DNA of 11,171 bases from Chitinophagaceae bacterium (GTDB lineage Bacteria; Bacteroidota; Bacteroidia; Chitinophagales; Chitinophagaceae), in assembly GCA_947461495.1 (NCBI GenBank), contig CANHLV010000030.1:1-11171 (forward strand), given 5' to 3'. A model generated the notes under the pieces. The model saw only the letters and a program-made list of their open reading frames with translations. It did no database searches and had not been told where the DNA came from. Position 1 is the first letter of the stretch. Each line of letters starts with the position of its first letter. Of this stretch, positions 4,471-11,171 are shown in pieces. The position numbers and the translations under genes were made by a program.

Positions 4471-5346
4471 ATGCTAAAGTCAATGACTGGGTTTGGAAGA
4501 GCAGAACAAACTGTAGGCGATAAAACATTTTTTGTAGAGATTAAAACATTAAATGGAAAACAGTTTGAATTGCAATTGAAATTACCGCCTCTGTTAAAGC
4601 CTTTTGAATTTGACATCAGAAATGTGATACAGGAAAATTTAATTAGAGGCACCATTGATTGTTATATCAGCATCAAACAAAATGGAACTTCCAAACCGGT
4701 AATCATCAACACTGAATTGATAAAAGCTTATTATCATCAAATTGATCAACTCGCTGGAGAATTGAAAATTGATACCAATTCTGTTTTAAGTGCATTGCTT
4801 CGTTTGCCTGAAGTTGTTTCTCCAAGTATGGAAGTTTTAAGTGAACCAGATTTTGCTTTCTTTAAAGAAGTATTGAATAACGCTATCGCAGCATTAAATA
4901 CACATCGATTGGAAGAGGGGGCTTCACTTAAAAAAGACTTACTGACTCGTATCGAAAAAATAAGAGAGCAAGAAGAAGCTATTTTGGTTTTTGAACCTAA
5001 CAGAAAAATCCGGATTAAGGAAGAAATCAATAAATTATTAACGGAACATGTGGGAAAAGAAAATATAGATAATAACAGAATGGAACAGGAGTTGATTTAT
5101 TACATGGAAAAAATTGACATTCATGAAGAACAAATTCGATTAAGACAACACTGTGATTATTTTATAGAGATGCTGAATGATACAGAAATCAGTAAAGGTA
5201 AAAAACTATCTTTTTTATTACAGGAAATAGGAAGAGAAATTAATACCACAGGCAGCAAAGCTTATGACGTGGATATTCAAAAATGTGTGGTGCTCATGAA
5301 GGATGAACTAGAAAAAGCAAAAGAACAGGTATTGAATGTTTTATAA
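4471..5346 (+). CDS. yicC: YicC family endoribonuclease
   Basis: YicC-family proteins were long known as stress-induced proteins of unknown role; the E. coli member has been described as an endoribonuclease acting on small RNAs. The product is 291 residues, the usual family length. The start at 4471 gives MLKSMTGFGRAE, the nearly invariant N-terminus of the family; the frame stays open 24 codons further upstream, but that extension is low-complexity and unlike any YicC. The N-terminal YicC domain spans about 1-155. The C-terminal DUF1732 domain ends the protein with RMEQELIYYMEKIDIHEEQIRLRQHCDYF, KKLSFLLQEIGREINTTGSKAYD and a final helix. In many genomes yicC precedes gmk; here the next gene is gldH, 37 bp away, on the same strand. 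A candidate small RNA lies just upstream, a noteworthy but possibly accidental pairing with an RNase. Confidence 0.95.
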   Translation: MLKSMTGFGRAEQTVGDKTFFVEIKTLNGKQFELQLKLPPLLKPFEFDIRNVIQENLIRGTIDCYISIKQNGTSKPVIINTELIKAYYHQIDQLAGELKIDTNSVLSALLRLPEVVSPSMEVLSEPDFAFFKEVLNNAIAALNTHRLEEGASLKKDLLTRIEKIREQEEAILVFEPNRKIRIKEEINKLLTEHVGKENIDNNRMEQELIYYMEKIDIHEEQIRLRQHCDYFIEMLNDTEISKGKKLSFLLQEIGREINTTGSKAYDVDIQKCVVLMKDELEKAKEQVLNVL

Positions 5347-5363
5347 TTATAACACATTACATT

Positions 5364-5371
5364 TATTTTTG
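5364..5371 (+). promoter_or_regulatory. Possible -7 promoter element for gldH
   Basis: TATTTTTG matches TAnnTTTG exactly, 12 bp before the gldH start codon, inside the 37-bp gap after yicC. Transcription would begin only about 6-8 nt before the ATG, giving a nearly leaderless message. No TTTG is found at a suitable -33 distance, so chance is a real alternative in such T-rich DNA. Confidence 0.35.
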
Positions 5372-5383
5372 TAATTCCCTACG

Positions 5384-5863
5384 ATGAAATCAAATACAAG
5401 ACTAATTACTATTTGCATATTGCTGTTTTTATTAAACAGTTGCCGCCAAATAGATGTATATGAAAAAAGCATTCCAATAAGTCATCACAGCTGGAAACAT
5501 AATTATACATGTAATGGCTCTTTTATCATAAACGACACTTTGGCTTATTATAATATTTACATTATTATCAGACATACAGATTCTTATAAGTACAATAACA
5601 TCTGGCTGAATGTAGGATTGCAGTCTCCTGGCGATCAAATGAATGTTCAAAAACAAAATTTAACCTTGAGTGATGATGCAAATGGTTGGTATGGTTCCGG
5701 TATGGATGACATTTGGGAAGTAAGGAAATTATTAAATGATAAGCCGCGAAGATTCAGAAAAAATGGTGAGTATCATTTTTCACTCCAAAATCTCATGCGT
5801 GACAATCCTCTTGATGGTGTGATGAGTGCCGGTTTAAGAGTGGAAAAAGTTGTTGCACAATAA
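5384..5863 (+). CDS. gldH: Gliding motility lipoprotein GldH
   Basis: GldH is a lipoprotein needed for gliding in Flavobacterium johnsoniae; its molecular role is unknown. The product is 159 residues. A hydrophobic signal (about 6-17) ends in the lipobox LLNSC with Cys-20 as the lipidated residue. The following residues are Arg-Gln and I see no acidic surface-export signal, so a periplasm-facing anchor is more likely. Family landmarks are VYEKSIPI (25-32), INDTLAYYNIYIIIRHTDSYKYNNIWL (49-75), the DDANGWYGSGMDDIWE stretch (97-112), and the C-terminal LMRDNPLDGVMSAGLRVEK (137-155), close to the family pattern of MRxDxLxGIxxxGLRVEK. It lies between yicC and porG on the same strand; the pairing with the type IX secretion gene porG fits the link between gliding and that secretion system. 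Confidence 0.87.
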   Translation: MKSNTRLITICILLFLLNSCRQIDVYEKSIPISHHSWKHNYTCNGSFIINDTLAYYNIYIIIRHTDSYKYNNIWLNVGLQSPGDQMNVQKQNLTLSDDANGWYGSGMDDIWEVRKLLNDKPRRFRKNGEYHFSLQNLMRDNPLDGVMSAGLRVEKVVAQ

Positions 5864-6008
5864 AAAATTAACAAATAAAATATACATCAAAAACGTTTTT
5901 CACGTTATTTACATAAATATTACTGATTTCATATCGTAAAATCGTGTAAATCAACGAGCATACGTTATCTTTACATTTCATTTTTTGAACTTCAAAAATC
6001 AATTGAAC

Positions 6009-6860
6009 GTGAAAAGGACACTACTTTCTTTGTTTGTTTTATGTTTTGTATTCACGAATACTCAAGCTCAGGACGGCTATATTCAGCAAGGTGAATTCGG
6101 ATTTTCTATAGGAGGGGCTCATTATTTCGGCGATCTGAACACTCGTTCAGGTTTGAACAGACCAAAGCCCGCATTAGGTTTGTTTTTTAGAAAACAGTTC
6201 GGCAATTATGTTGGCCTTAGAGTTGCCGGAAGATTTGCACAATTGGGATATGATGATTTGTTGAGTAAAAATGACTATCAACATACAAGAGGCTTGGAAT
6301 TCAATTCAAACATTTTTGAATTTGGCGTTCAAGGAGATTTTAATTTCTTCAAATACATTCCTAACGATATCAATTACAGCTTTACTCCCTACATGACTTT
6401 GGGTCTTGGTGTATTTAGCTTTAATCCTTATGCAACTTATGATGGAGAAAAATATTACTTAAATTCTTTACAAACGGAAGAGGCAAAGCCATTATCTACA
6501 ATGGCCTTATGTATTCCTTTAGGAGTAGGCATTAAATATAGTATCAATAAAAAAGTAAATCTTTCTTTTGAGGTTACCCAAAGATTTACAACTACAGATT
6601 ACATCGACGATGTAAGCACTCAATATACAGGACTGACAGATGCTGCAGGTAATATTAAGCCACAGTTTTTGGAGGCAAATGGACAATTAAATATTGATGG
6701 AATCTTACAAGACAGATCAGTTGAAAGAGGTGGCGCGATAACTCCATTAGGTATTTCAGGACGTCAGAGAGGTTGGAGTAAACAAAAAGACCAATATGTT
6801 ATTGCTGAAATTGGGGTTTCATTCAATATCGGGTCTTATCGATGTCCTTCTGCTAATTGA
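6009..6860 (+). CDS. porG: Type IX secretion outer membrane protein PorG (DUF6089 family)
   Basis: This 283-residue predicted outer-membrane beta-barrel resembles PorG of Porphyromonas gingivalis, which associates with the PorK/PorN ring of the type IX secretion system. The reading frame has no ATG at its 5' end. GTG at 6009 gives a normal signal peptide (MKRTLLSLFVLCFVFTNTQA, 1-20, cleavage before Gln-21), while TTG codons at 5985 and 6003 would put extra polar residues in front; GTG is therefore preferred. The mature N-terminus EFGFSIGGAHYFGDLN (29-44) matches the family opening, and alternating beta-strands follow to the end, with AEIGVSFNIG as the last strand. An imperfect -7 box TATCTTTA lies at 5966-5973. 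The order porG-uppS-bamA-ompH is the one known from P. gingivalis and supports the assignment. A perfect 12-bp terminator follows. Confidence 0.85.
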   Translation: MKRTLLSLFVLCFVFTNTQAQDGYIQQGEFGFSIGGAHYFGDLNTRSGLNRPKPALGLFFRKQFGNYVGLRVAGRFAQLGYDDLLSKNDYQHTRGLEFNSNIFEFGVQGDFNFFKYIPNDINYSFTPYMTLGLGVFSFNPYATYDGEKYYLNSLQTEEAKPLSTMALCIPLGVGIKYSINKKVNLSFEVTQRFTTTDYIDDVSTQYTGLTDAAGNIKPQFLEANGQLNIDGILQDRSVERGGAITPLGISGRQRGWSKQKDQYVIAEIGVSFNIGSYRCPSAN

Positions 6861-6884
6861 TGATAAATTTTTTCTCAAAATAAT

Positions 6885-6913
6885 AAAAGCTGTCATATTG
6901 ATGACAGCTTTTT
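6885..6913 (+). terminator. Strong intrinsic terminator of porG
   Basis: AAAAGCTGTCAT (6885-6896) and ATGACAGCTTTT (6901-6912) form a perfect 12-bp stem with a four-base ATTG loop and run into T residues. The arms are symmetrical, but only short A stretches lie on the other side and no gene converges, so it should act on porG transcription. It separates porG from uppS. Confidence 0.9.
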
Positions 6914-6992
6914 ATTTATCTAGTTCAATCCCAAGTAAGAATCAAATGGCAAACAATTTCATATTCAACCCCCACATCAACTGATTTTTCGT

Positions 6993-7000
6993 TACTTTTG
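6993..7000 (+). promoter_or_regulatory. Bacteroidota -7 promoter element for uppS
   Basis: TACTTTTG matches TAnnTTTG at all fixed positions, 32 bp before the uppS start codon. It comes after the porG terminator, where a new promoter is expected. The -33 region is not obvious. Confidence 0.55.
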
Positions 7001-7032
7001 CCGGCGGATAGAATAGCCCAATTTCTGCATGC

Positions 7033-7794
7033 ATGAGTATAAAAGATAACATCAATATTGATAAGCTTCCCGAACACATAGCCATCATCATGGATGGGAA
7101 TGGTCGATGGGCACAGGAAAAAGGTCAAGACAGATTGTTCGGCCACCTTCATGGCGTGGAAAGTGTTAGAAATATTGTAGAAGGTGCCGCCGAATTAGGC
7201 ATTCATTATCTCACCCTTTATGCTTTTAGCACCGAAAACTGGCTTAGACCTCAGGAAGAAGTTACCGGTTTGATGGAATTACTCATTGATACCATCAGAA
7301 AAGAGGTGCCAACACTAAATAAAAATAATATCCGGCTTCACGTAATTGGTGCAACAGATATGATGCCTGAACACGCTAGAATAGCTTTACAAGAAGCCAT
7401 CAACGAAACTTCGGTCAACACAGGGTTGAATTTAGTTATGGCTCTCAGTTACAGCAGCAGATGGGAAATCATCCATACCACAAAAAAAATTGCCTATGAT
7501 GTGCTGAATGGTATCTTACTACCTGAAAATATCAACCAGGAAGTATATTGCAATTATCTTTCAACCGCGGGTATTCCCGATCCTGAACTAATGATCAGAA
7601 CCAGCGGCGAACACAGAATCAGCAATTTTTTATTGTACCAACTTGCATATACTGAACTTTACTTCTCTCAGACTTTGTGGCCTGACTTCAGAAAAGAAAA
7701 TTTATATGAAGCAATAATAGATTTCCAACAAAGACAGCGAAGGTTTGGAAAAACCGGTGACCAGTTGAAAAAAAGTATTCAAATAGAAAAGTAA
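7033..7794 (+). CDS. uppS: Isoprenyl transferase (undecaprenyl diphosphate synthase)
   Basis: This cytoplasmic cis-prenyltransferase adds isopentenyl units to farnesyl diphosphate to make the C55 carrier lipid precursor for peptidoglycan and surface polysaccharides. The product is 253 residues, the normal length. The signature IMDGNGRWA starts at residue 19, with Asp-21 as the magnesium-binding catalytic aspartate and Arg-25/Trp-26 conserved. GHLHG (37-41), YAFSTENW (63-70), RTSGEHRISNF (189-199) and LYFSQTLWPDF (209-219) complete the substrate and dimer sites. Two small departures are SYSSRWEI (139-146) where GRW is usual, and LLYQ where LLWQ is common; neither removes a catalytic residue. 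It has its own promoter-like box and is followed by a weak terminator-like hairpin before bamA. Placement before bamA and ompH is the common Bacteroidota order. Confidence 0.97.
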   Translation: MSIKDNINIDKLPEHIAIIMDGNGRWAQEKGQDRLFGHLHGVESVRNIVEGAAELGIHYLTLYAFSTENWLRPQEEVTGLMELLIDTIRKEVPTLNKNNIRLHVIGATDMMPEHARIALQEAINETSVNTGLNLVMALSYSSRWEIIHTTKKIAYDVLNGILLPENINQEVYCNYLSTAGIPDPELMIRTSGEHRISNFLLYQLAYTELYFSQTLWPDFRKENLYEAIIDFQQRQRRFGKTGDQLKKSIQIEK

Positions 7795-7806
7795 TTCAAG
7801 GAAACT

Positions 7807-7844
7807 AAGCTGATAATCAATATTTTTGATTGGTTTCGGCTTTT
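7807..7844 (+). terminator. Imperfect terminator-like hairpin after uppS
   Basis: AAGCTGA (7807-7813) pairs with TCGGCTT (7836-7842) with one G-U pair, and an inner AATCAA (7815-7820) pairs with TTGATT (7826-7831) across a small internal loop; the outer stem ends in TTTT. The short T run and internal loop suggest partial termination, allowing some read-through into bamA. Confidence 0.55.
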
Positions 7845-7901
7845 CATTTAACAAATAGTTTTAAATATAGAGCTTAATTTGCCGCACGTAAAATAAAATT
7901 G

Positions 7902-10628
7902 ATGCAAGGGATTTATAGAAAGTATTTGATTTTGATTGTTTTTTCTTTTTTTTCTCATGATTTATGGGCACAAATTGATACAATTCCCGTTTCTGTAAAC
8001 CCTGCTTTATTGGAAATATTCAACTCTAAGTATCCAAAATCTTATACCATTGGAGGTATTTCAGTAACGGGAACAAAAGCTTTTGACCCGAATCTGATCA
8101 TTTCCATTTCAGGGATGGCAATTGGCGACAAAGTCCAATTACCGGGTTCGGATGTTTTTGGGAAAGCCATTTCAAAACTTTGGAAACAAAATCTTGTTTC
8201 TAAAGTAGATATTTCAATAACAAGACTAGAAGAACAAAACATCTATATTGAAATCAGTGTAGTGGAAAGACCAAGGCTGATAGATTTTAAATTCATTGGG
8301 GTGAAAAAAGGAGAGAAAGATGATTTGGAAGGTAAAATAGGATTAGCAAAAGATAGGGTTCTTACCGAGAACATGACTCTCAGTGCAGTGGAGGTTATTA
8401 GAAAGTTTTTCTTCGACAAGGGGTACAGAAATGTTAGCATTCAAACACAACAAGATACGGTATTGGGAATGAGCAACAGTGTGGCTCTGACTTTCACTAT
8501 AGACAAAGGCACAAAAGTTAAAATCAATTCAGTTAATTTCAGTGGAAATGCTCAGGTAGATGATGCAAGATTGAAAAAGCAAATGAAAGGAACAAAGGAA
8601 ATGGCAAGATTGACACTATATCCTGACACTCCAGTAAGTCCCTATGGTGAAGTTTCAAATGCCCTAAGTTTCAAAGAGTATCTTCGGCACAATGGAATTT
8701 TGTTGCCTTCAATGACAAAAGAACTACTAGACCCATATTTCAGACCAAAATTTTTCAGTGCTTCAAAATTTACAGAAAGTAAATACAATGAAGACAAGGA
8801 TAAAGTACTCGATTATTACAATGCTCAAGGACTCAGAGATGCTGCAATTGTAGCAGACACTCAAATTATTAATCAGAAAGGGAACATGGACATTCACATT
8901 AAAGTAAGTGAAGGGCACAAATACTTTTTTGGAGATATTTCATGGAAAGGAAATACAAAATACTCTGATTCAATATTGACTTTACTTTTGGGCATTCAAA
9001 AAGGAGATGTTTATAATCTCGAATTGTTAAATAAGAGACTGGGCAAACAAATGTCTGCAGAAGGAGGTGATATTGGAAGTTTGTATCAGGATGATGGCTA
9101 TCTGTTTTTTCATATAGATCCTACAGAAACTGCTGTTTATAATGATACTATAGATTTTGAAATAAGATTGACAGAAGGACCTCAGGCAACATATGGAAAG
9201 ATAACCGTTTCAGGCAATGATAAAACAAAAGATTATGTGATACTCAGAGAAATGAGAACGGTGCCTGGACAAAAATTCAGCCGCTCTGATATTATTCGTA
9301 CACAAAGAGAGCTTTCTCAACTTGGCTTTTTTAATCCTGAAAAAATTAATCCAAATATTGTTCCGAATGCAGAAAATGGAACTGTTGACATTAATTGGGA
9401 AGTTGAAGAAAAATCTTCTGATCAGTTGGAACTTTCTGCCGGATTTGGTGGCGGAATTGGGTTAACCGGTACCTTAGGTGTAACTTTTAATAATTTTTCT
9501 CTTAAGAATATTACAAGCAAATCAACCTGGGATCCACTTCCCTCAGGTGATGGCCAGCGCTTGAGCTTAAGATTGCAATCTAATGGAAGAGCTTATCGTT
9601 CATACAACTTTGCATTTACAGAACCTTGGTTTGGAGGCAAAAAGAGAAACTCATTCTCCGTAAATTATTATAATACCAAATATTCAAATTCAATAGATGC
9701 ATATGGTAGTTACTGTAAAACTTGTGGTGACACATCTTTTGTTAAGACAGTGGGTATAGGGTTGTCGTTAGGTAAGCAGTTAAAATGGCCCGATGATTAT
9801 TTTAATTTGATATATGCTGTTAATTTTCAACAATATAAATTAAAGAATTACAGTCAGATTTTCAGTGGATTTAGTAATGGAAATTCAACCAATATAAGTT
9901 TGAAATTAACATTAATCAGAAATTCAGCTGGTCCCAACCCGATTTTTCCTACCAGCGGTTCTAACTTTTCTTTAAGTGGACAGTTCACCTTACCATATTC
10001 TTTGCTCGGCATCAATTCCAATACCGCCAATAAATTTGAGTTGCCTGAATTTCACAAATGGCGTTTTTCAGGTGACTGGTTTACCCCAATTGGCAATGCA
10101 AGAGGTGCAGACAAGAATCGACAATTTATTTTGAGAGCTGCAGCCAAATTCGGATTCATAGGCAGATACAATACAAATTTGGAGATTTCACCTTTCGAAC
10201 GCTTTCAGGTTGGTGATGCAGGCTTAAGTAATACACAAGCTTTATTAGGTTATGATATTATTTCTCATAGAGGATACCCCGTTTATAGAAGCTCTGATCC
10301 TCGCATAAACCCGGATGGAGCTAGCCCTACAGAATATTTTTCAATTTTTAATAAATATGTTGTTGAGTTGAGATATCCTTTTAGTACTAATGCCAATAGT
10401 ACAATTTATGGCCTCACATTTTTTGAAGCCGCTAATGGCTGGTATAGCTTTAAAGATTATAATCCATTTAAATTACGCCGTTCTGTTGGGGTAGGGATGA
10501 GATTTTTCTTGCCTATGTTTGGTTTACTCGGATTTGATTATGGGGTAGGTTTGGACAGATTTAATCAAAACACTGGATTTAAAGGAGCAGCTAAATTTAC
10601 TTTCATGCTTGGTCAGGAAGCCGAATAA
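7902..10628 (+). CDS. bamA: Outer membrane protein assembly factor BamA
   Basis: BamA is the essential outer-membrane insertase that folds beta-barrel proteins into the membrane. ATG at 7902 is chosen over the in-frame TTG just before it, giving 908 residues with a signal peptide 1-24 ending LWAQ. Five POTRA domains follow: about 48-124, 125-204, 205-339, 340-427 and 428-504, then the C-terminal barrel (about 505-908). POTRA 3 holds an extra segment of about 55 residues (230-286) before the conserved ASKF...YNAQGLRDA part, making the protein longer than E. coli BamA (about 810). The barrel motif usually VRGF/Y appears as HRGY (789-792), keeping the key Arg-790. A CxxC pair (Cys-605, Cys-608) lies in a loop region of the barrel. 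It is followed 31 bp later by an ompH/Skp gene, its usual chaperone partner. Confidence 0.97.
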   Translation: MQGIYRKYLILIVFSFFSHDLWAQIDTIPVSVNPALLEIFNSKYPKSYTIGGISVTGTKAFDPNLIISISGMAIGDKVQLPGSDVFGKAISKLWKQNLVSKVDISITRLEEQNIYIEISVVERPRLIDFKFIGVKKGEKDDLEGKIGLAKDRVLTENMTLSAVEVIRKFFFDKGYRNVSIQTQQDTVLGMSNSVALTFTIDKGTKVKINSVNFSGNAQVDDARLKKQMKGTKEMARLTLYPDTPVSPYGEVSNALSFKEYLRHNGILLPSMTKELLDPYFRPKFFSASKFTESKYNEDKDKVLDYYNAQGLRDAAIVADTQIINQKGNMDIHIKVSEGHKYFFGDISWKGNTKYSDSILTLLLGIQKGDVYNLELLNKRLGKQMSAEGGDIGSLYQDDGYLFFHIDPTETAVYNDTIDFEIRLTEGPQATYGKITVSGNDKTKDYVILREMRTVPGQKFSRSDIIRTQRELSQLGFFNPEKINPNIVPNAENGTVDINWEVEEKSSDQLELSAGFGGGIGLTGTLGVTFNNFSLKNITSKSTWDPLPSGDGQRLSLRLQSNGRAYRSYNFAFTEPWFGGKKRNSFSVNYYNTKYSNSIDAYGSYCKTCGDTSFVKTVGIGLSLGKQLKWPDDYFNLIYAVNFQQYKLKNYSQIFSGFSNGNSTNISLKLTLIRNSAGPNPIFPTSGSNFSLSGQFTLPYSLLGINSNTANKFELPEFHKWRFSGDWFTPIGNARGADKNRQFILRAAAKFGFIGRYNTNLEISPFERFQVGDAGLSNTQALLGYDIISHRGYPVYRSSDPRINPDGASPTEYFSIFNKYVVELRYPFSTNANSTIYGLTFFEAANGWYSFKDYNPFKLRRSVGVGMRFFLPMFGLLGFDYGVGLDRFNQNTGFKGAAKFTFMLGQEAE

Positions 10629-10659
10629 AATTTTATCTTTATTTTCAAAAAATATAAAA

Positions 10660-11171
10660 ATGAAAAAAATATTATTATTTCTATTTGCGGTGATAGTAAC
10701 TTCCGGAAGTATACAAGCGCAACGATATGCAGTTATTGATTCTAAATATATTCTTGATAAAATGCCGGAATATAAGGATGCGCAAACTAAATTGGATCAA
10801 TTCAGCGCTTTGTGGCAACAGGAAATAGATCAGAAACAAGCATTAATGGATAAGATGGTAAAAGATTTTGAAGCAGAACAGATTATGCTTCCTGATAATC
10901 TAAAGAAAAAAAGAGAAGATGAGATTTTTAATAAAGAAAAAGAACTGAGGGACTTACAAAGAAAACGATTCGGATTTGAAGGGGATTTGTTTAAAAAAAG
11001 ACAAGAGTTAATTAAGCCTGTTCAGGATAAAGTGTACAATGCAGTTCAAAAATTAGCTTTGGAGAAGCAATATGATTTCATTCTTGATAAAAGTGAAGGA
11101 ATTACCATTATATTTGCCGACCCAAAATTGGATAAGAGTGAGGATATTTTGAAAAGTTTGGGGATTAAGTA
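10660..11171 (+). CDS. OmpH/Skp family periplasmic chaperone (stop codon at window edge)
   Basis: Skp/OmpH chaperones are periplasmic trimers that hold unfolded outer-membrane proteins for delivery to BamA. From ATG at 10660 the frame runs 170 codons to Ile-Lys, and the last two bases of the window (TA) probably begin the stop codon; family members in Bacteroidota are about this long and often end in a similar LGIK, so the gene is likely complete but for one base. A signal peptide covers 1-20 (SIQA before Gln-21). The start of the mature protein, RYAVIDSKYILDKMPEYKDAQ (22-42), is the typical OmpH opening. A long charged helix (about 43-135) forms the coiled-coil tentacle, and the fold closes with YDFILDKSEGITIIFADPKLD. 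It is 31 bp after bamA, probably the same transcript. In this phylum a second ompH copy often follows. Confidence 0.93.
   Translation, partial: MKKILLFLFAVIVTSGSIQAQRYAVIDSKYILDKMPEYKDAQTKLDQFSALWQQEIDQKQALMDKMVKDFEAEQIMLPDNLKKKREDEIFNKEKELRDLQRKRFGFEGDLFKKRQELIKPVQDKVYNAVQKLALEKQYDFILDKSEGITIIFADPKLDKSEDILKSLGIK

Noticed and set aside
5889..5900. Perfect 12-bp palindrome AAAAACGTTTTT after gldH
   Set aside because: It is too short and lacks a loop to be a terminator, and such A/T palindromes are frequent in this AT-rich DNA; no site function can be supported.
6796..6984. Plus-strand open frame of 62 codons after porG
   Set aside because: It overlaps the end of porG and runs through the perfect terminator hairpin at 6885-6913.
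8042..8440. Minus-strand open frames inside bamA
   Set aside because: They are antisense shadows of a well-supported BamA gene and resemble no known protein.

Overview
The window looks like a chromosomal segment of a Bacteroidota bacterium, most likely a member of the Chitinophagaceae or a close relative. The DNA is AT-rich. Several upstream regions carry the Bacteroidota-type -7 element TAnnTTTG. The right half holds the run gldH-porG-uppS-bamA-ompH, which is typical of this phylum. The family-level placement is inferred from protein style, mainly the long POTRA-3 insertion in BamA, and was not checked by any search.

Left half, all on the minus strand (1-3227). At the left edge is the N-terminal part of a secreted M16 zinc peptidase. 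Upstream of it is a 258-bp spacer (779-1036) packed with two near-identical terminator hairpins, two copies of a REP-like palindrome and a GC-rich palindromic element that stops exactly at the next stop codon. Then come a seven-helix Bax inhibitor-1/YccA membrane protein, an LpxD-type left-handed beta-helix acyltransferase paralogue, and an HxlR regulator only 10 bp upstream of the acyltransferase gene.

Divergent centre (3228-3344). The HxlR gene and a plus-strand YceI gene are transcribed away from each other across an intergenic region with two nearly concentric inverted repeats and a perfect TAnnTTTG box, a plausible HxlR operator.

Gene-poor stretch (3879-4470). After the yceI terminator comes about 590 bp of very AT-rich DNA without a convincing gene. 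It contains a perfect DnaA-box consensus with a second, inverted, near-match 13 bp away. It also contains a self-contained promoter / hairpin / terminator arrangement that looks like a roughly 70-nt small RNA. All genes to the left of 3228 are on the minus strand and all genes to the right are on the plus strand, so a replication origin here is worth testing but is unproven.

Right half, all on the plus strand (4471-11171). yicC (endoribonuclease family) is followed by the lipoprotein gene gldH, the outer-membrane type IX secretion component porG, the undecaprenyl diphosphate synthase gene uppS, bamA and an ompH/Skp chaperone gene. These join gliding/T9SS, lipid-carrier synthesis and outer-membrane protein assembly. 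Strong terminators after porG and a weaker one after uppS suggest several transcription units rather than one operon.

Most of the window is conserved core genome. The less ordinary parts are non-coding: the candidate small RNA, the DnaA-box pair, the nested HxlR operator and the repeat mosaic at 808-1036. No mobile element, CRISPR array, tRNA or rRNA was recognised.
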